From Perkinsus marinus ATCC 50983 (taxonomy: Eukaryota > Perkinsozoa > Perkinsida > Perkinsidae): 64,000 nt of DNA. Both the position numbers and the translations under genes were made by a program. Numbering within the stretch: the stretch's first letter is position 1; every line of letters starts with the position of its first letter. Below the pieces are notes generated by a model that saw only the letters and a list, made by a program, of their open reading frames with translations, was not told the origin of the DNA and searched no databases. Below are positions 30,839 to 42,859 of the stretch, in pieces. The stretch covers positions 94,015 to 158,014 of the forward strand of contig NW_003205565.1 of assembly GCF_000006405.1 (NCBI RefSeq). The letters are read 5' to 3'.

Positions 30839-33633
30839 TTACTTCTCGGCCGCCTGCTCCCACGTCATACGGTCAGTGCACAGCTTGTAAACAAGATCGG
30901 CAACATCAGCAATCGGTAGACGGATCTGGCTCATACTATCACGCTCACGGAGAGTGACCTGAAGGAGAACTCAGGAAGGCAAATAGGCTCGTGGGCTTAC
31001 AGTGTCATCATTGAGACTTTGGAAATCGATGGTGATACCGAACGGGATACCGATCTCATCAGTTCTGGCATATCGCTTGCCAATCGCCTGGCCACTGTCA
31101 TCAACCTGAGCAAGAGTGCTTTTCCCAACGATTCCTGAAGCTCCACAGCATACCTTGTAGCTGATACCGTGCTCCTTGAGAGCATCAGTGATCTTGTGCA
31201 TAGCAGGCTTGAACTGAGTGGGGTTACTCGAGATGGGCAACACACTCACCTATCAAAAGCATCGTAATAACGTTGCGGGCGCAAACTCAACCTACCTTGG
31301 TTGGAGCAACAACGGGAGGCAATGAAAGGTAGCAGCGGAGCTCCTGATCCTCCATCTCACGCGAGCGGAACCTGCAGCGGAATCAATCAGTGTGCTGGCG
31401 ATCAGCGAGCCCGCATACGTGTGTTCCAGGATGGTGTAGATAATGCGGCCAACACCGAAGGCAGGCTCGATGACGGAGGGGATGAAGGGCTGACGAAACA
31501 CCACTGAATAACCAAGATGATCAACAAGAACGGTCGTACAACTTCCTGGACTCTCTTAGTGACCGTCTTGACCTTGACCATTTCCTTAGTGATATTGTAC
31601 CGAGCACCAGTGCAAATCTTGAGCTCATAGACGCCGTTCTAAGAACGGTGACGGATTAAAGCTACGTATCACTAGATGCTTACCNNNNNNNNNNNNNNNN
31701 NNNNNNNNNNNNNNNNNNNNNNNNNNNNNNNNNNNNNNNNNNNNNNNNNNNNNNNNNNNNNNNNNNNNNNNNNNNNNNNNNNNNAAGATCATACGCAGAG
31801 CGATCAGCGATACCAACGATTTCGGTCCATCCGTAGGAAAGGAGGGCCTCGGCATCCCAGCAATCGCAGGCGTAGTGAGCCATCTCGGACTTGAGATGCT
31901 GACGGAACCTAATCAGCGACTTGAGCGCGATTCACTTGTACTCCATGACAGGCTCACCTCAGCATACTGCCGTCAACACCGGCCTTGACTAGGAATAGGA
32001 AAGTGCGGCCCATGAAGTATGCGAGAGTCTGATGGGAGTAAAAATAGGAAGTAAAAACCATCGAGCAGCATGACCGACCTCATTGTTGATCATACCAATA
32101 TCCACGGCCTGTCTCAAGGTGAGATCAGTACGAAGCTTGCCATCGGTCAGCTGATTGTGCTGGGGGAATAGGGGCAACTAAAGCAGGTAAGGGGATAAAG
32201 CCAGCATTCACGCTTCGGGCGAAAACTCACCTTCAAATCAGCAACCTTGTGGAAGTCGGGGTGGTCCTTGTGATCGGGATGGACGAAATGCTCAATCTCA
32301 GCCATCGGGAACTCGCGAACTCGGAGGAGACCAGCCCGAGGGGCAATCTCGTTACGGAATCCCAGGCCGATTTGAGCAGCTGCAACGAACACAATGATGC
32401 TGTTGACAAATCATCCGAGTGCGCTCTCACCAGCAAACGGCATCTTGCCACCGTTCTGCTCGAGAAGGCGACGGAAGTTGACGAACATGCCTTGGGCAGT
32501 CTCGGGACGCAGGAAGCCGACCTATGATAGAAAAAAAATGTTGGCGTGTCGTGCAGTGCATACAAGGGAATGGCGGTTGCTAATGTATTCCGAATTAAAC
32601 GAGACCACGACAAAGCCAATTGAATAATCCTCGCACTTACCAAGTTCCCCTGAGGGCCAATGGTAGTCTTGAACATGAGGTTGAAGGGGTAGGGGAAGGA
32701 GAGATTCATCGCCTGCTTGATACCTGAGCGGCGGTGGCGGGATTACAACCACCGGCTGGACGCATTGAGCATACCAAGCTCCTGGAAGATCTTATCCACC
32801 TCTTCGGCGCTCAAGCTATCCGCCACGCGTATCCACTTCTGCAACTGAGCAAGAGAAACAGTTATCGCAGTGATTGTTGAGAGCTACGGTTCCCTACCTG
32901 CTCACGATCACCCTCGAAACTAGGTTCCTGCAGAAGGGCCTCGCACTTCTCCTCAAGGAGTTTATCAGCCCGATAGTACTCATCGGGATTCTTCTCATTC
33001 TTGACCATAAGATCGGTGAACTGAAATCTCATCAGTCCGAACAGTGAGGGCTGATGTTATATCCCTACCTTCTCAACATGACCACTAGTCTTCAGTACGA
33101 CCTCAGGGGTGAGACAAGTGCCTGAGTAGCACAGTACGATACGGTATAGGTCACTATCACAGCTTACATTGAATTTCAAGCATGTTGTCATGGTTGATGA
33201 AGTGGCGACGCCAGAGGGCCTCAAGGTTAGCCTTCAAAGCGCACCCCGGAGGACCGAAGTCGTAGAGACCAGCAACACCTCCGTAGATTGAGAAGGAGGG
33301 TGTGAACAGGAACCGACGCTTGCAGAGATCCTCAAGACCTAATAAAACGACTCATCAGCTCACTGACGGCGGGGGGGGGGACTTCCTACCGGCGCGATTG
33401 ATCTTGTTGGCCGGATTCGATTCAGCCTCAGATTCGATCATCTTCTCAACGTCCGCGCGGAGGCTGGTCAGAATGTCGACCTCAGGCTTGAGATCATCGC
33501 GGCTGGCACCGTCCTTCTTCATCTGACGGACCTTCTCGCCCTGGGCCTTCATCTGAAGAAAAAAACCGCTGCGGCGGAGTAGCCTCGGCAGCGACCTTAC
33601 TTTAGCTTGCAATTCTGCCAAGGATTCGCTCAT
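30839..33633 (-). CDS. GARS: Glycyl-tRNA synthetase (class II), interrupted by an assembly gap
   Basis: GlyRS charges tRNA-Gly. The start is [11 protein letters not shown] at 33633; a 48-nt intron follows, then a WHEP-like helical domain ([20 protein letters not shown]). Catalytic-domain blocks are [21 protein letters not shown] (part shown), [44 protein letters not shown] with [22 protein letters not shown] and [20 protein letters not shown]. The C-terminal anticodon-binding part includes [20 protein letters not shown] and [20 protein letters not shown]. The final exon ends WEQAAEK at 30839. About ten short introns are present. The 100-N run at 31685-31784 removes part of the coding sequence after the [12 protein letters not shown] block, so the protein cannot be read complete. 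A single cytosolic/organellar form cannot be judged. Confidence 0.95.
31685..31784. other. Assembly gap (100 N)
   Basis: Exactly 100 unknown bases, a round length that suggests a scaffold placeholder rather than a measured gap. It falls within GlyRS, just before the exon that carries the CDCWDAEA and [16 protein letters not shown] blocks, seen in gene order. Confidence 0.99.
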
Positions 33634-33799
33634 TTTACGCAGTAGTGCAGGTACAGAAACAGTGCCGAAAAACCGCCGATGAATCAGGAGAAAGAGTAGT
33701 TGAGTGGTGGAAGAATATCCAGTCAACTGTGAGCTATCATGAACGTCTGCCCCCAATGCAACACACGAGAAGAACAGAAACAACTACTCCCATGCAAGA

Positions 33800-34823
33800 T
33801 CAGTCAATTCTGGCTTCCTTCCCCTTGAAATCTATACCCACTGGATTCGAATCGGCCACAGTAGTGCTGTTGGTCGACTTGTATCCAGGCTTTCCGGCGA
33901 GGAGACCATACTCAATTAAAGCGGCTCTGATCTCACCCTTCACTGGCTGACCTGGAAACCGCGAGAGAACACATGCCGAAGATGTACATACCTGATGCTT
34001 CCAGCCATGCCGAATATACTTGGCGAGCGAGATCGCTATTTGCCATTTGATATTCAATCTCCTTCTCATTCTCAGACAGCTGCTGTTGGAGGTCAGAGTA
34101 CAATGCTGGACAAGCAATCTGGAAATTATGGTGCCAGAAGAGGTCGTCCGAGATCTCCCGGTAGACAGATGTGCCCTCTAGTGCCTCGTGCAAGGTGGCG
34201 TCGTAGTCTACAAAGGCTTCATAACACACGAGCTCAGCTCAACACCATGTCCCACTACCTGACACAAACTCTCGTAGCTCTGCTAACAGAGGCTCCACCT
34301 CCTCCTCAGCCACCTGGGAGAAGCAGTAGCCTGATCGTACAGTGTCAGAGCTTCACCTCTCGCGTCAGTCGCAACAAGGCGGCGTTGTCGTCACCAGCAT
34401 CTTCTACTTCTCGTGGGCGCAGCCGCAGCGCACAGCATAGATAAAATGTACCGAGCTTCTCCTGAAAAACAAAATACCCAAGGAGTAAGTAATCGCCAGA
34501 ATACCTGCGCCCCCTCGCCCATGAACACATGAGGCTTCTTCAAATCCTTGGAGTTAACCGAGTCTAACTGATCGACGACACTTCGCTTGATCCCATACCA
34601 CACTTATTACAAACTCCTTGTGCTTTGGGAAGCACGGTGCAAGGCGACTCAGAGCCGGAAAGAGCTTCTCAGCCGTCTCTGCCCATCTGGGTGAACAGAA
34701 AGCTGTACTACACGCTAGCCCAGTATACCTTGGTTTAGTTTCCCGGCCCTTTACTGTGTGCACCAGACTAGCTACAAGGCGTTGCCGAGAGGTGGGAGGG
34801 GAGGCTGCCGGCACAGGTGGCAT
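33800..34823 (-). CDS. Unrecognised multi-exon protein
   Basis: A start at 34823 (MPPVPAASPPTSRQRLVASL) leads through exons separated by short introns. Coding-looking blocks are KDLKKPHVFMGEGAQ (near 34510), EKLGTFYLCCALRLRPREVE (near 34440-34470), YEAFVDYDATLHEALEG (near 34190-34225), YSDLQQQLSENEKEIEYQM (near 34060) and VKGEIRAALIEYGLLAGKPG (near 33890-33945). It ends DFKGKEARID at 33800. The C-terminal half is helical and acidic. I do not recognise the family. The gene is divergent neither from GlyRS nor from the next gene; all three are on the minus strand. Exon joints were not all resolved. Confidence 0.5.
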
Positions 34824-35356
34824 CGATGAAAACCAGAGTCCAGCTCAGAATCATTCTCCAACTCATAACACAGTTGCTTTCCCACAAAGCCCTCAACAAC
34901 GGCAATCTCTCCTGTCTACAAAAATCCTAAGATCCCTGCACTACCACAGGAACATCAGCACGACCACATAAGTAGTCGAGGGCACTATTAACCCCACAGG
35001 AGAGAGTTCAAAGAAGGGCGAGAACAACACACGACTTCCCCCGGCCCAAGGCATACATCACATTTGAATTTGCATAGCGCACGACATTCTGATCGATATA
35101 TTCTGAACGCAAGATCATATGTCATGTTGCAGATTCAAGCTTCTTAGCTTCAGCTCTCACATAAGGAGTCAGTGGACTATACTATGTCGAAGTTCCAATG
35201 CTGTCTTATTGTGGGCTCCTTAATTAACGTTCAAGGGACATTGAACTATGAGCGGCCTTCAAAATCTTTTCGCTGTCTTCGGATCGTCCGAACACTCGCC
35301 TTGATGGTGTAAGTTCAGCGAAGGCGCCCATAACCTCCCGCGACTCTAGCGAGGAG
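34824..35356. other. Intergenic region
   Basis: About 530 bases between the unrecognised gene and the ZW10-like gene, both leftward. No exon or RNA gene is supported. Confidence 0.35.
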
Positions 35357-38300
35357 TTAGAAGTTGATCAATACAAACTCATCGAGATTGCTCTCAAGCA
35401 TACATTCGTTTAAACAGGTCAACTCGGAACGTGTGATAGCATCCGTATCATCGCTACTCGCCGAATTCATCCTGAAAGCTGTGAGCATCGTATAGCTCAG
35501 ATGCATCATGGAAGTGTGAGTGACATGAGGCCGAGAGAGAAGAGTTTGACCCGCTCGATGCAAAGAGAGTTTTTAAACTCGAGAGGCTGTTCCTGTTCAC
35601 ACCCGTGTCTGGATTCTCGAGAATTACAACGCAAAACTCAAGGCTCTGATTGGCAAAGTGATGCAACCATAGCAAGGCCACGCTACCCAAAAAGGGATCG
35701 ACCGTTGCTACTGGCGAATACGCCGCCTCGAGATACCTGTATGGGAGAAACGTTCAGCAGACACATAACGACGTCTGTCCTCCTTACCCGTCCTGTTATG
35801 TCAGCATTCTTATGGGCCTTGGTTTCGATCTTCCTATCGTTCTCCTTCACACCCTTACCTCGGCCCCAAGCATCAGCTAATAGGCCTGCTTTACTCTCAG
35901 CCTCGGGCCAGGACTCCACTCCGACAGAGAAATTAGCTCGGATGCAGAGAGCTAGCGATCCACGAGATAGCAGGGACTGCAAGAGAGCTCTCGGTAGGTG
36001 CAAAGCGAGCTACCTACCGTCCCAGCGTCTGGCAGGCGATCATCCGAGAGGTTGAGTAGATCTTCCCATGGGAGCATCAGACAGTCCTTCATGAGGGCCA
36101 CGGAGGCGAAGGATGGTGGTTGAATTTTTGGATCCGGACAAATGGCTTCTCGCGTCGATACCAACAGAAAGCTGAGATTAAGATGAGCTCCAACTGTCAA
36201 GTCACTAGCGAGTTTCCTCACTCTAATAGAGCTGCAACTGCTGAGCCGTCTTGTTTGTTGGGGTTCATTCGCCATGATTTGTCGAGAGCTTGCACAGATC
36301 TAACAATGAAGCGAGGCGAAGTAGACCACATGAACTTAACCATCGTGCTACAGTTCAGCGAGCTCTCTGAGAGTGGCATCTGCTGCCACTGCCAGGGCTG
36401 GCAATTTGAGGGGCTCTGGGAGGTATCGGGTCCATGCCTAGGATAGACAGACAATTATTAGATCCGGGATATGACCCAGGGCGAGGCTCACCGTGGACAG
36501 TTTCTTCAACGACTCTACTGCTTCCCCTAGGGCCGTCTCGGCCTCCGCCATGTCGCCGGAGCTCAGCAATCCGCGTTTCCATGATCCAGAGCCTGTGAAA
36601 GAAACTGGCAACCCAAACGACAAAGAAGGCTTCTCACTGTTTTGCAGTTTTTGCCGAGCATTGTCTGAGGCTTTGTTTATGGCTTGTGCGAAGACCACAG
36701 TAGCAGCCTCTCTGAGCCGAAGGAGCAGGTCCAGACCGGAGTCGCGGCGATCCGCCTTCATCGATTTGGTAGCATCCAAGAGAAGTCGAACACTCAAATA
36801 CGACACGTCCAGCACAAGGAGGCCGGCCTACAGTGAGTTCATTCTGTACACCATATGCTTAGAGGGAGCGCCCCACCTTGACCGGATCATTGACGATGAT
36901 ATCCCTGTGAGCATCACGTTTGAGGACGATGAACAGGTCAATCAGGTTGCGTTTCTCTGAGGGGTTGTCTTCAATTAGTTTCCACAAGGTCTGAGAGAAC
37001 ACGAAGACTCTTTTCCCGACGTATGATGAACATACGCCTACTTCAACGCTCTTCGATATTCGATCTGGACAGGTTGCCAACCATGTCTCCGAAGCCGCCA
37101 TGCTCGAAACATGTGCGCCACCAGTAACGAGCTAAATGAGGTTCGGCATAGAACTCGCGGGGATAGACCAGAGATGCTACACATTCGAGCTGCTTTGAAT
37201 CTACTTCAACTGTCTCGGTGACACCTTCGACTGTATCGGCAATGAGCTCTTTGCGTGCACGTCCCAAGATTCGTGACCTCTCGGCCTTCTGCTCCGCCTC
37301 ATCACGAGTTGACAATCCATCCTGAGGAGAGAGACTGTGGTCGAGCCCGTAGCCCTAGCCGCCCCTAGCCGGACCTTGAGAGGGCACATTTGCTGCCTGA
37401 TGAAGCTTTTGCCCTGCATCTCCTTCTCTAGTTTCTGTGCACGCTCCTCTTGTGTCGAGATGTCAAAATTCGCAGACCGGAGAAGCCGCCGAGCTATCCC
37501 TGGCCACAACGCGGAACCGAAGATCAAGAATGCCTCAGAATCTGACAACACCAAGGACCAGGGCTGTCTCTCTATCAAAATGACAGAAGAGCAGTGACTA
37601 GCAGATCGCGGGCGCTACGAATGTATGCCGAGATTGGCGAGAGTAGAACAGAATGTGAACGCCTACAACGGAGGCTTTGTCGCACTAGAGGAAAGTGAGT
37701 TGTTGTGAGCGACACTCCCAGGTGACAGATAAGTTAGCCTAGACCGAAGCTCGCAGTGTTCCTAGCACCTGCTGAGCATCTAAATAGCCAATCGATTCAG
37801 TCTAACCGAAGTCTTGTCGTGCTAGCGAGCTAGTGCCCGAGAGTGCAGAATGCTTTACCTCCGCTGAAGACAGCAGCGCTGATGAAGTCAGCCATGCTCT
37901 CCAAAGCCGACGCCACATCACTAAACTGCACTGTCCCTGTATTCTTCAATTGCACATGCCACTCATCTTCTGTCTGCTGCACCACCAGACCATGAGAATG
38001 CTTGAGGAGTGCTCGGAGCACCTGAGATAAGCCCCAGTCGATCGTGCGAGAGTTCACTCCTGGGCTCGCCCACATTAGAATTTATGTCCTCCGCAACGTC
38101 GCATACGAGGTCAGAGTCTACGCCGAGTACCCGGGCCCCTTTCCAGAGCTCTGGACAGGCCGTCCTGAGAGCATGACCATACTAATGGATAGAAACAGGC
38201 CCGAAAGTCACTCACGTGCTTGACAACTTGCATTTTTCGATCTTCAGCACCGGGCCCCCACGAAGCGATGAGCTCATAGTCTCCACCATAGATGCGAAGG

Positions 38301-39166
38301 CCGACGAGTATCTGAAGATCTCCATTGTATCCACCAGAAACCAATACTCTCTATACAGTTCATTGCAGTCGTTGACGATCTTCGGACAGTTCTTGGGAGC
38401 CATGGGCGTGGACACAGACTGCAGTAAGTCACGCACTTCTGCCAACGCGCGGCACCTGAGGAGTCTCAAGTTGCATCAATATTCAAAGTCCTGCTCCTCA
38501 CCTAGCGAGAATTCCATCTATATTATCGCCAGGCTCGCCATGGGCGTCCATTTCGAATACCTTCCCGAGACTACGACGAGCCTTCGCGACTTGCCCGCTG
38601 ATGCGACAAGCTTCCTCCATAGCAGCCACTTCACTATTCAAATGCAATACCCGTGACTGAGGCAAGGACAGCATCAAGCTTCAGTGACTCAATCCTGCGT
38701 CCCTACATTCGCGTCGCCCAGCTTCTGCTGAGCTTCCTCAAGCCTATGGGATATCTCGCCCAGAGCCTCCTTGGCCGACTCAATTTTCTGAATTGTACTG
38801 GACAGCCGAATATCCCTGAAGTTGTGGCATGTCAGAATAAGTGAATCAAGCGAGGAGATTTACGTATGAATGAACTCTCTTCTGCTCTTGTCGAGTGTCT
38901 CCGCAACACGAGCTTCCAAAGCGTGCACGTAATCCTTTGCCTCTTTAGCCCACGCCTCCAGCTGCGCTGTACCGACCTGCTCGCTGAACCGGTCCAAGTG
39001 TGATTGCGACCGAAGTTCTCACCTCATCGAGGGCGAATTCAGGCTCAGTCAAGCACGCGGGGAGGGCCCAGGGAACTTCATCGTCGCCTTGATGTTCTTG
39101 GAAGTGCCCCTGCTTGGTCTCACGGCTCATAGGAACGTCAGCCACCTCCGTGACGAAGTCATCCAT
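35357..39166 (-). CDS. ZW10-like tethering/kinetochore protein, downstream copy
   Basis: ZW10 works in the Dsl1/NRZ membrane-tethering complex and, in some lineages, at kinetochores. The start is MDDFVTEVADV at 39166. Helical exons follow: KEAKDYVHALEARVAETLDK then REFIHT (near 38870-38950), RLSSTIQKIESAKEALGEIS (near 38730-38810), LHLNSEVAAMEEACRISGQV (near 38590-38650), then VLRALLKHSHGLVVQQTEDE (near 37950-38005), LSDSEAFLIFGSALWPGIAR (near 37490-37560), NPSEKRNLIDLFIVLKRDAH (near 36910-36970) and SGDMAEAETALGEAVESLKK (near 36500-36560). By eye these follow the order of human ZW10 from the N-terminal coiled coil to the C-terminal domain. More than ten introns are present. The 3' end near 35357-35690 is uncertain. 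Family identity is inference from weak similarity; the helical, tether-like nature is clear. Confidence 0.55.
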
Positions 39167-39299
39167 GAAGATTTGATATGATGACAGAAAAATTGCGCTG
39201 AGGAAGCGATACTAGTGCTATGTGAGAAAATGCACAACACATCGGATTCGCATTAATTGAAACAGGCTTGTCGCTGTAGCTTAATATCAGTCTCAATCA

Positions 39300-41449
39300 G
39301 CGTCAGTCTCTGATTTTAGTTAGAGCATGGATACCTCAGGATGGTTCATTATCGGTAAACTGGATGGCGGTACTTGGCACGGGCTTTACGATTTCGTCAG
39401 CCTAGCTTCTATGACCGCACCGTGCTGCCACCGGCTCGCGGACTCTCCATCACTTTCGCAGCGATTGGGGGACCCGTCATCTGCCAGAACCTCAGGCATT
39501 GGCAGCGACGCCTGGGATTACAGGTCAGGTTGAGCACACGCAGTAGAGGCAACTGCATTGGTAACCGGACACGGTCGAGCGATAGAGCAATCTGTTATCG
39601 CACTGTTCGTGCTCGGATGCGCGGGAGGCGACACGAGCTGCGGAAGTAAACGATGCCTTGAGTCAATCAACGTAACCTACCTCATCAATGAAACCTATAC
39701 TGCGCATGTGTGCTTCCAGCCGATCGAAGGTAGCCACCGCAACCATGTCGAGCAGACAGTTACCCATGACGGGCCACAGCCTATGTCCCATTGCTAGGAA
39801 GGGGGATGATTCTGATAATATGTGCCCGAGTTCGAGTTCTTATAGATAAATAAATCACTCCTCACCATCTGGGAAGACGGTCCGTTTGAGGAACTCCACC
39901 ATAGTCTCGAGTGCCTCTCCCACCGCGGCATCATCAAGCTCACCAGAATCCAGGAGTTCAAGGGACCACTCCTGGGCAAAGCCCGCATATGATAGTCGGA
40001 GATCCCCTCGGTGAGTCGCGATTGGGTTGATGACCTAAAGTGGCGCGGGTTAGAAAGCCAGTACATATTCCATGTAGGTGACAGTGTTGAGCGAGCACTG
40101 AAGTTTGTGAGGAATCTATGCATTCGGGAATCTGGTATTCTCGACACATTTGCTGGGACCAGGTTTCCGCGATCCTATGCCCTCGCGGTAAACTTAGTGA
40201 GCGCGGGAGACAAACTCACGACTATATCGTCTAAGGAAGTGGACTTAAGTATTGCATAGCAACATAAGAGATCAAGGAACACCCACGTTGGTGATAAGGC
40301 ATTCAGCCAGCACGTCCAGGATCTCCACTTCGACATCTAAAGCTCTAGCGCCAATCCACAGAACAGGGGGAGAGTGATCTGCTGACTTTCCGGTCGCGAT
40401 AGCCAAGTCTGCATCATGATTCTTACTGACTCGCAAGATGCATGTGCGCTATGGTCAACAGGGGACCCCTCGGTTACGCCTCGGACCATCCCCTCGATGG
40501 TAGCCACGGTGAGGGACTCGAATCTAAGGCGTTATATTGATGCGCGGATTAGAAGCAGATACCCGTCAATCATGATTATGTGAGTAGTGCCATATTGATA
40601 CGGGCGTCAAACGAACTTACGTCTCTAAACACGAGCTCAGTGGAAGAGGGCACCCACGGCGACTCAGAGGAGTTAATGGCTCAAGGAGCTCTCGGGCACT
40701 CTGCAGGAGTCGACAACTGATGTGACCAATCATCGAGGATAGGTTATGAGCACCTCACCGTTGCAGGACATCTTCAATGAAGAAGTCATGGTCCACTTCA
40801 CCCAGTAAGCTTTGGACGTCTGCGAGCTGATGGTGGATACAGCAAGCCTCCTTCAGAGTTGCAATTTCCTTTTCGAGACGAACTACGGCATTCTGAGCAA
40901 CCTCATCAAGAAGCCGAAACAGAACCCTCGCTTACATTAGCTTCTATCAGCGGTTCCTGAAGACTCCTCAATCTCGGCAGCACTTGCCGGAGGCGTTCTT
41001 GTGCACCATCAGCACCCCGTATGGCGATCGAGAGACGGGTATCCCTACAGACATCACACAGGGCATGTGCAAACGGGAGAACCACCTGGTGACCCGCGAA
41101 GTGCCGTGATGAATCGACTTGGAGGTTACTAGTAGGACGTCAGGAACTTACGTGCGGATGTAATCGATACGTGAAGCCTCTATCTCTTCTGCCACTGAAG
41201 ACCATAGTTCCTCTACTCTGGCTCTGGACACACCAGATATCTCCTTCAGCAAACCTTTGCAGCTCTAAAAGTTGGACAGTAATCCTTTAAGACGGAGAAC
41301 ACACCACTCCCCAAACGCTCATCTAAATAAATATCGGGGAAGTGGGACGTTCTTACAATAGCGGATGAATGAAGCTCGTTCAGCGTCCCCCAAGCTTCCT
41401 TGTGAGCTGGCATACATTTACACACAGCCAAGCAAGAGAGGCAAGACAA
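39300..41449 (-). CDS. ZW10-like protein, upstream tandem copy, apparently lacking the C-terminal half
   Basis: This gene lies head-to-tail upstream of the previous one and is its diverged paralogue. Matching blocks in order are WSSVAEEIEASRIDYIRT (near 41160-41230), DTRLSIAIRGADGAQERLRQ (near 40980-41045), VVRLEKEIATLKEACCIHHQ (near 40830-40890), INPIATHRGDLRLSYAGFAQ (near 39965-40024), GEALETMVEFLKRTVFPDG (near 39865-39925) and GHRLWPVMGNCLLDMVAVAT (near 39725-39785). After FIDE (near 39695) I find no exons like the C-terminal half of the downstream copy before that gene's start at 39166. It may be a truncated duplicate, a shorter working protein, or a decayed copy. The first exon near 41449 is uncertain. 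Role is inferred only from paralogy. Confidence 0.5.
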
Positions 41450-41581
41450 CTAAGTTAGAAGGAAAATGCCCGGGACTTCTCTGGCCGGATCAGGGGGATC
41501 AGCATGGAGTAGACCATCAGTAGCATTTAAAACGCCCCCCGTCTGCCTCGCTGTAAGTAAACAGTGTCGAAGCTCGAGAAA

Positions 41582-42661
41582 TCATCCATGAGTGAAAACA
41601 CGTTTTGCACAATCGTCAACAATCCATTCGACTCCTTCAGACAGTCCTTCACCCGTCACTGCCGAGCACGGCAGAACATACCAGTGTCGAGACATAGACA
41701 TTGTTTCCAGCTCTAGATGCTGACGGGACAACCCTCTCGACCAGCGCACAAGTTGCTACGTCATTCACCCACCTTGCGGATTTCTTCAGGGGAGAGGGCG
41801 CCAGCGATGTCCTGCTTGTTCGCAAGGATCTACCAGAGGGAAAAAGTGCATTGACGATGAGTAGCCTGGATTTTTTAAACTCGCAATATCTCAAATACGA
41901 AGCGATTCAAATATGCTCCCGTACCAGGAGAGAAGCGCCAGCAAGACGCTCTTCTCTAAGCAACTTGTGGAGCTCTTCCTTGCAATCAGACAGGCGATGA
42001 CGGTCGAGCGAATCAACAACCCAAACCTGCAGGTCATGACTGCTAATGCGCGGTAGTAAGCAACTCCCACCAGACCGTCAGTAGCTTCAAAATAGTTCCT
42101 CCAGAAGCTACGGATACTTTTTTGCCCGCCAACGTCCCAGATGTTCAACTTATAACTAAAGGAGGATCGCATCACTCGAATAATAAGAAATGCACACAAC
42201 ACGTAGATAGGAGAGAACCTTGCCGGACACTGCTTTCGATGAGCTCGCAAGCAAGCCTGTCCAGTTGAAACGACCGGAAGTCAGTCTCGATTTTCAAACC
42301 ATCGTGTTGAACTCATCACATATCCTATGTATCCCCGTCTCCAAGTCGCTCACGAGCCTTCCTTCAACTGCGACATCACGATTAGCTGGAGACTCACTCA
42401 TTGAAGAGAATAGTTTTGATGTTGAATCCAACAGTGGGTGGAATCTGAGAGATGTCCTCCCCGTTGAATCTCAGCAGCACTGTAGTCTTCCCTGCGTTGT
42501 CCAAGCCCCTGAAAATCGAAGCAGAACTGGGGAGCTCAGCTGGACGACTCACAGCCACAGCGAAGCGATGTACTGATATCACTGTTGGAGACTTACAGTA
42601 TCAATAAGCGAATCTCACGCTCCTGCTCCTTCACTTTTCGTACAATTTTCAGAAGGCCCAT
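41582..42661 (-). CDS. ARL2: ADP-ribosylation factor-like GTPase 2
   Basis: ARL2 is a small GTPase acting with tubulin cofactors and in ciliary lipid-protein traffic. The start is [20 protein letters not shown] at 42661, nearly the human ARL2 N-terminus. The P-loop is GLDNAGKT. Switch 1 has [11 protein letters not shown], and the switch 2 region is [32 protein letters not shown] follows across an intron near 42030-42075, then [15 protein letters not shown], with G4 NKQD, and [20 protein letters not shown] with the SA motif. It ends KRVFTHG at 41582. Six or so short introns are present. A Gly at position 2 allows the usual ARF-type N-terminal helix. I see no missing key residue. Confidence 0.94.
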
Positions 42662-42859
42662 AGGACGCCACGAAAAGGAGCAACGAGAGGGGCCCAATCG
42701 GCCTCGAACTGCATCATACACTCGTGGAATTCTTCAGACTCGACAGACGCTCATCAAAATGGAAACGAATTGCGAGGACAGTGGGATAGCGTACTACCAC
42801 AAAAATCAAAGAAAATCTGCGCGAGAACACTTATCTGCGAATAGGTGCTGAATTCAGAC

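Noticed and set aside
31625-31894. Frames running through the N run
   Set aside because: The reading frame across 100 unknown bases is meaningless.
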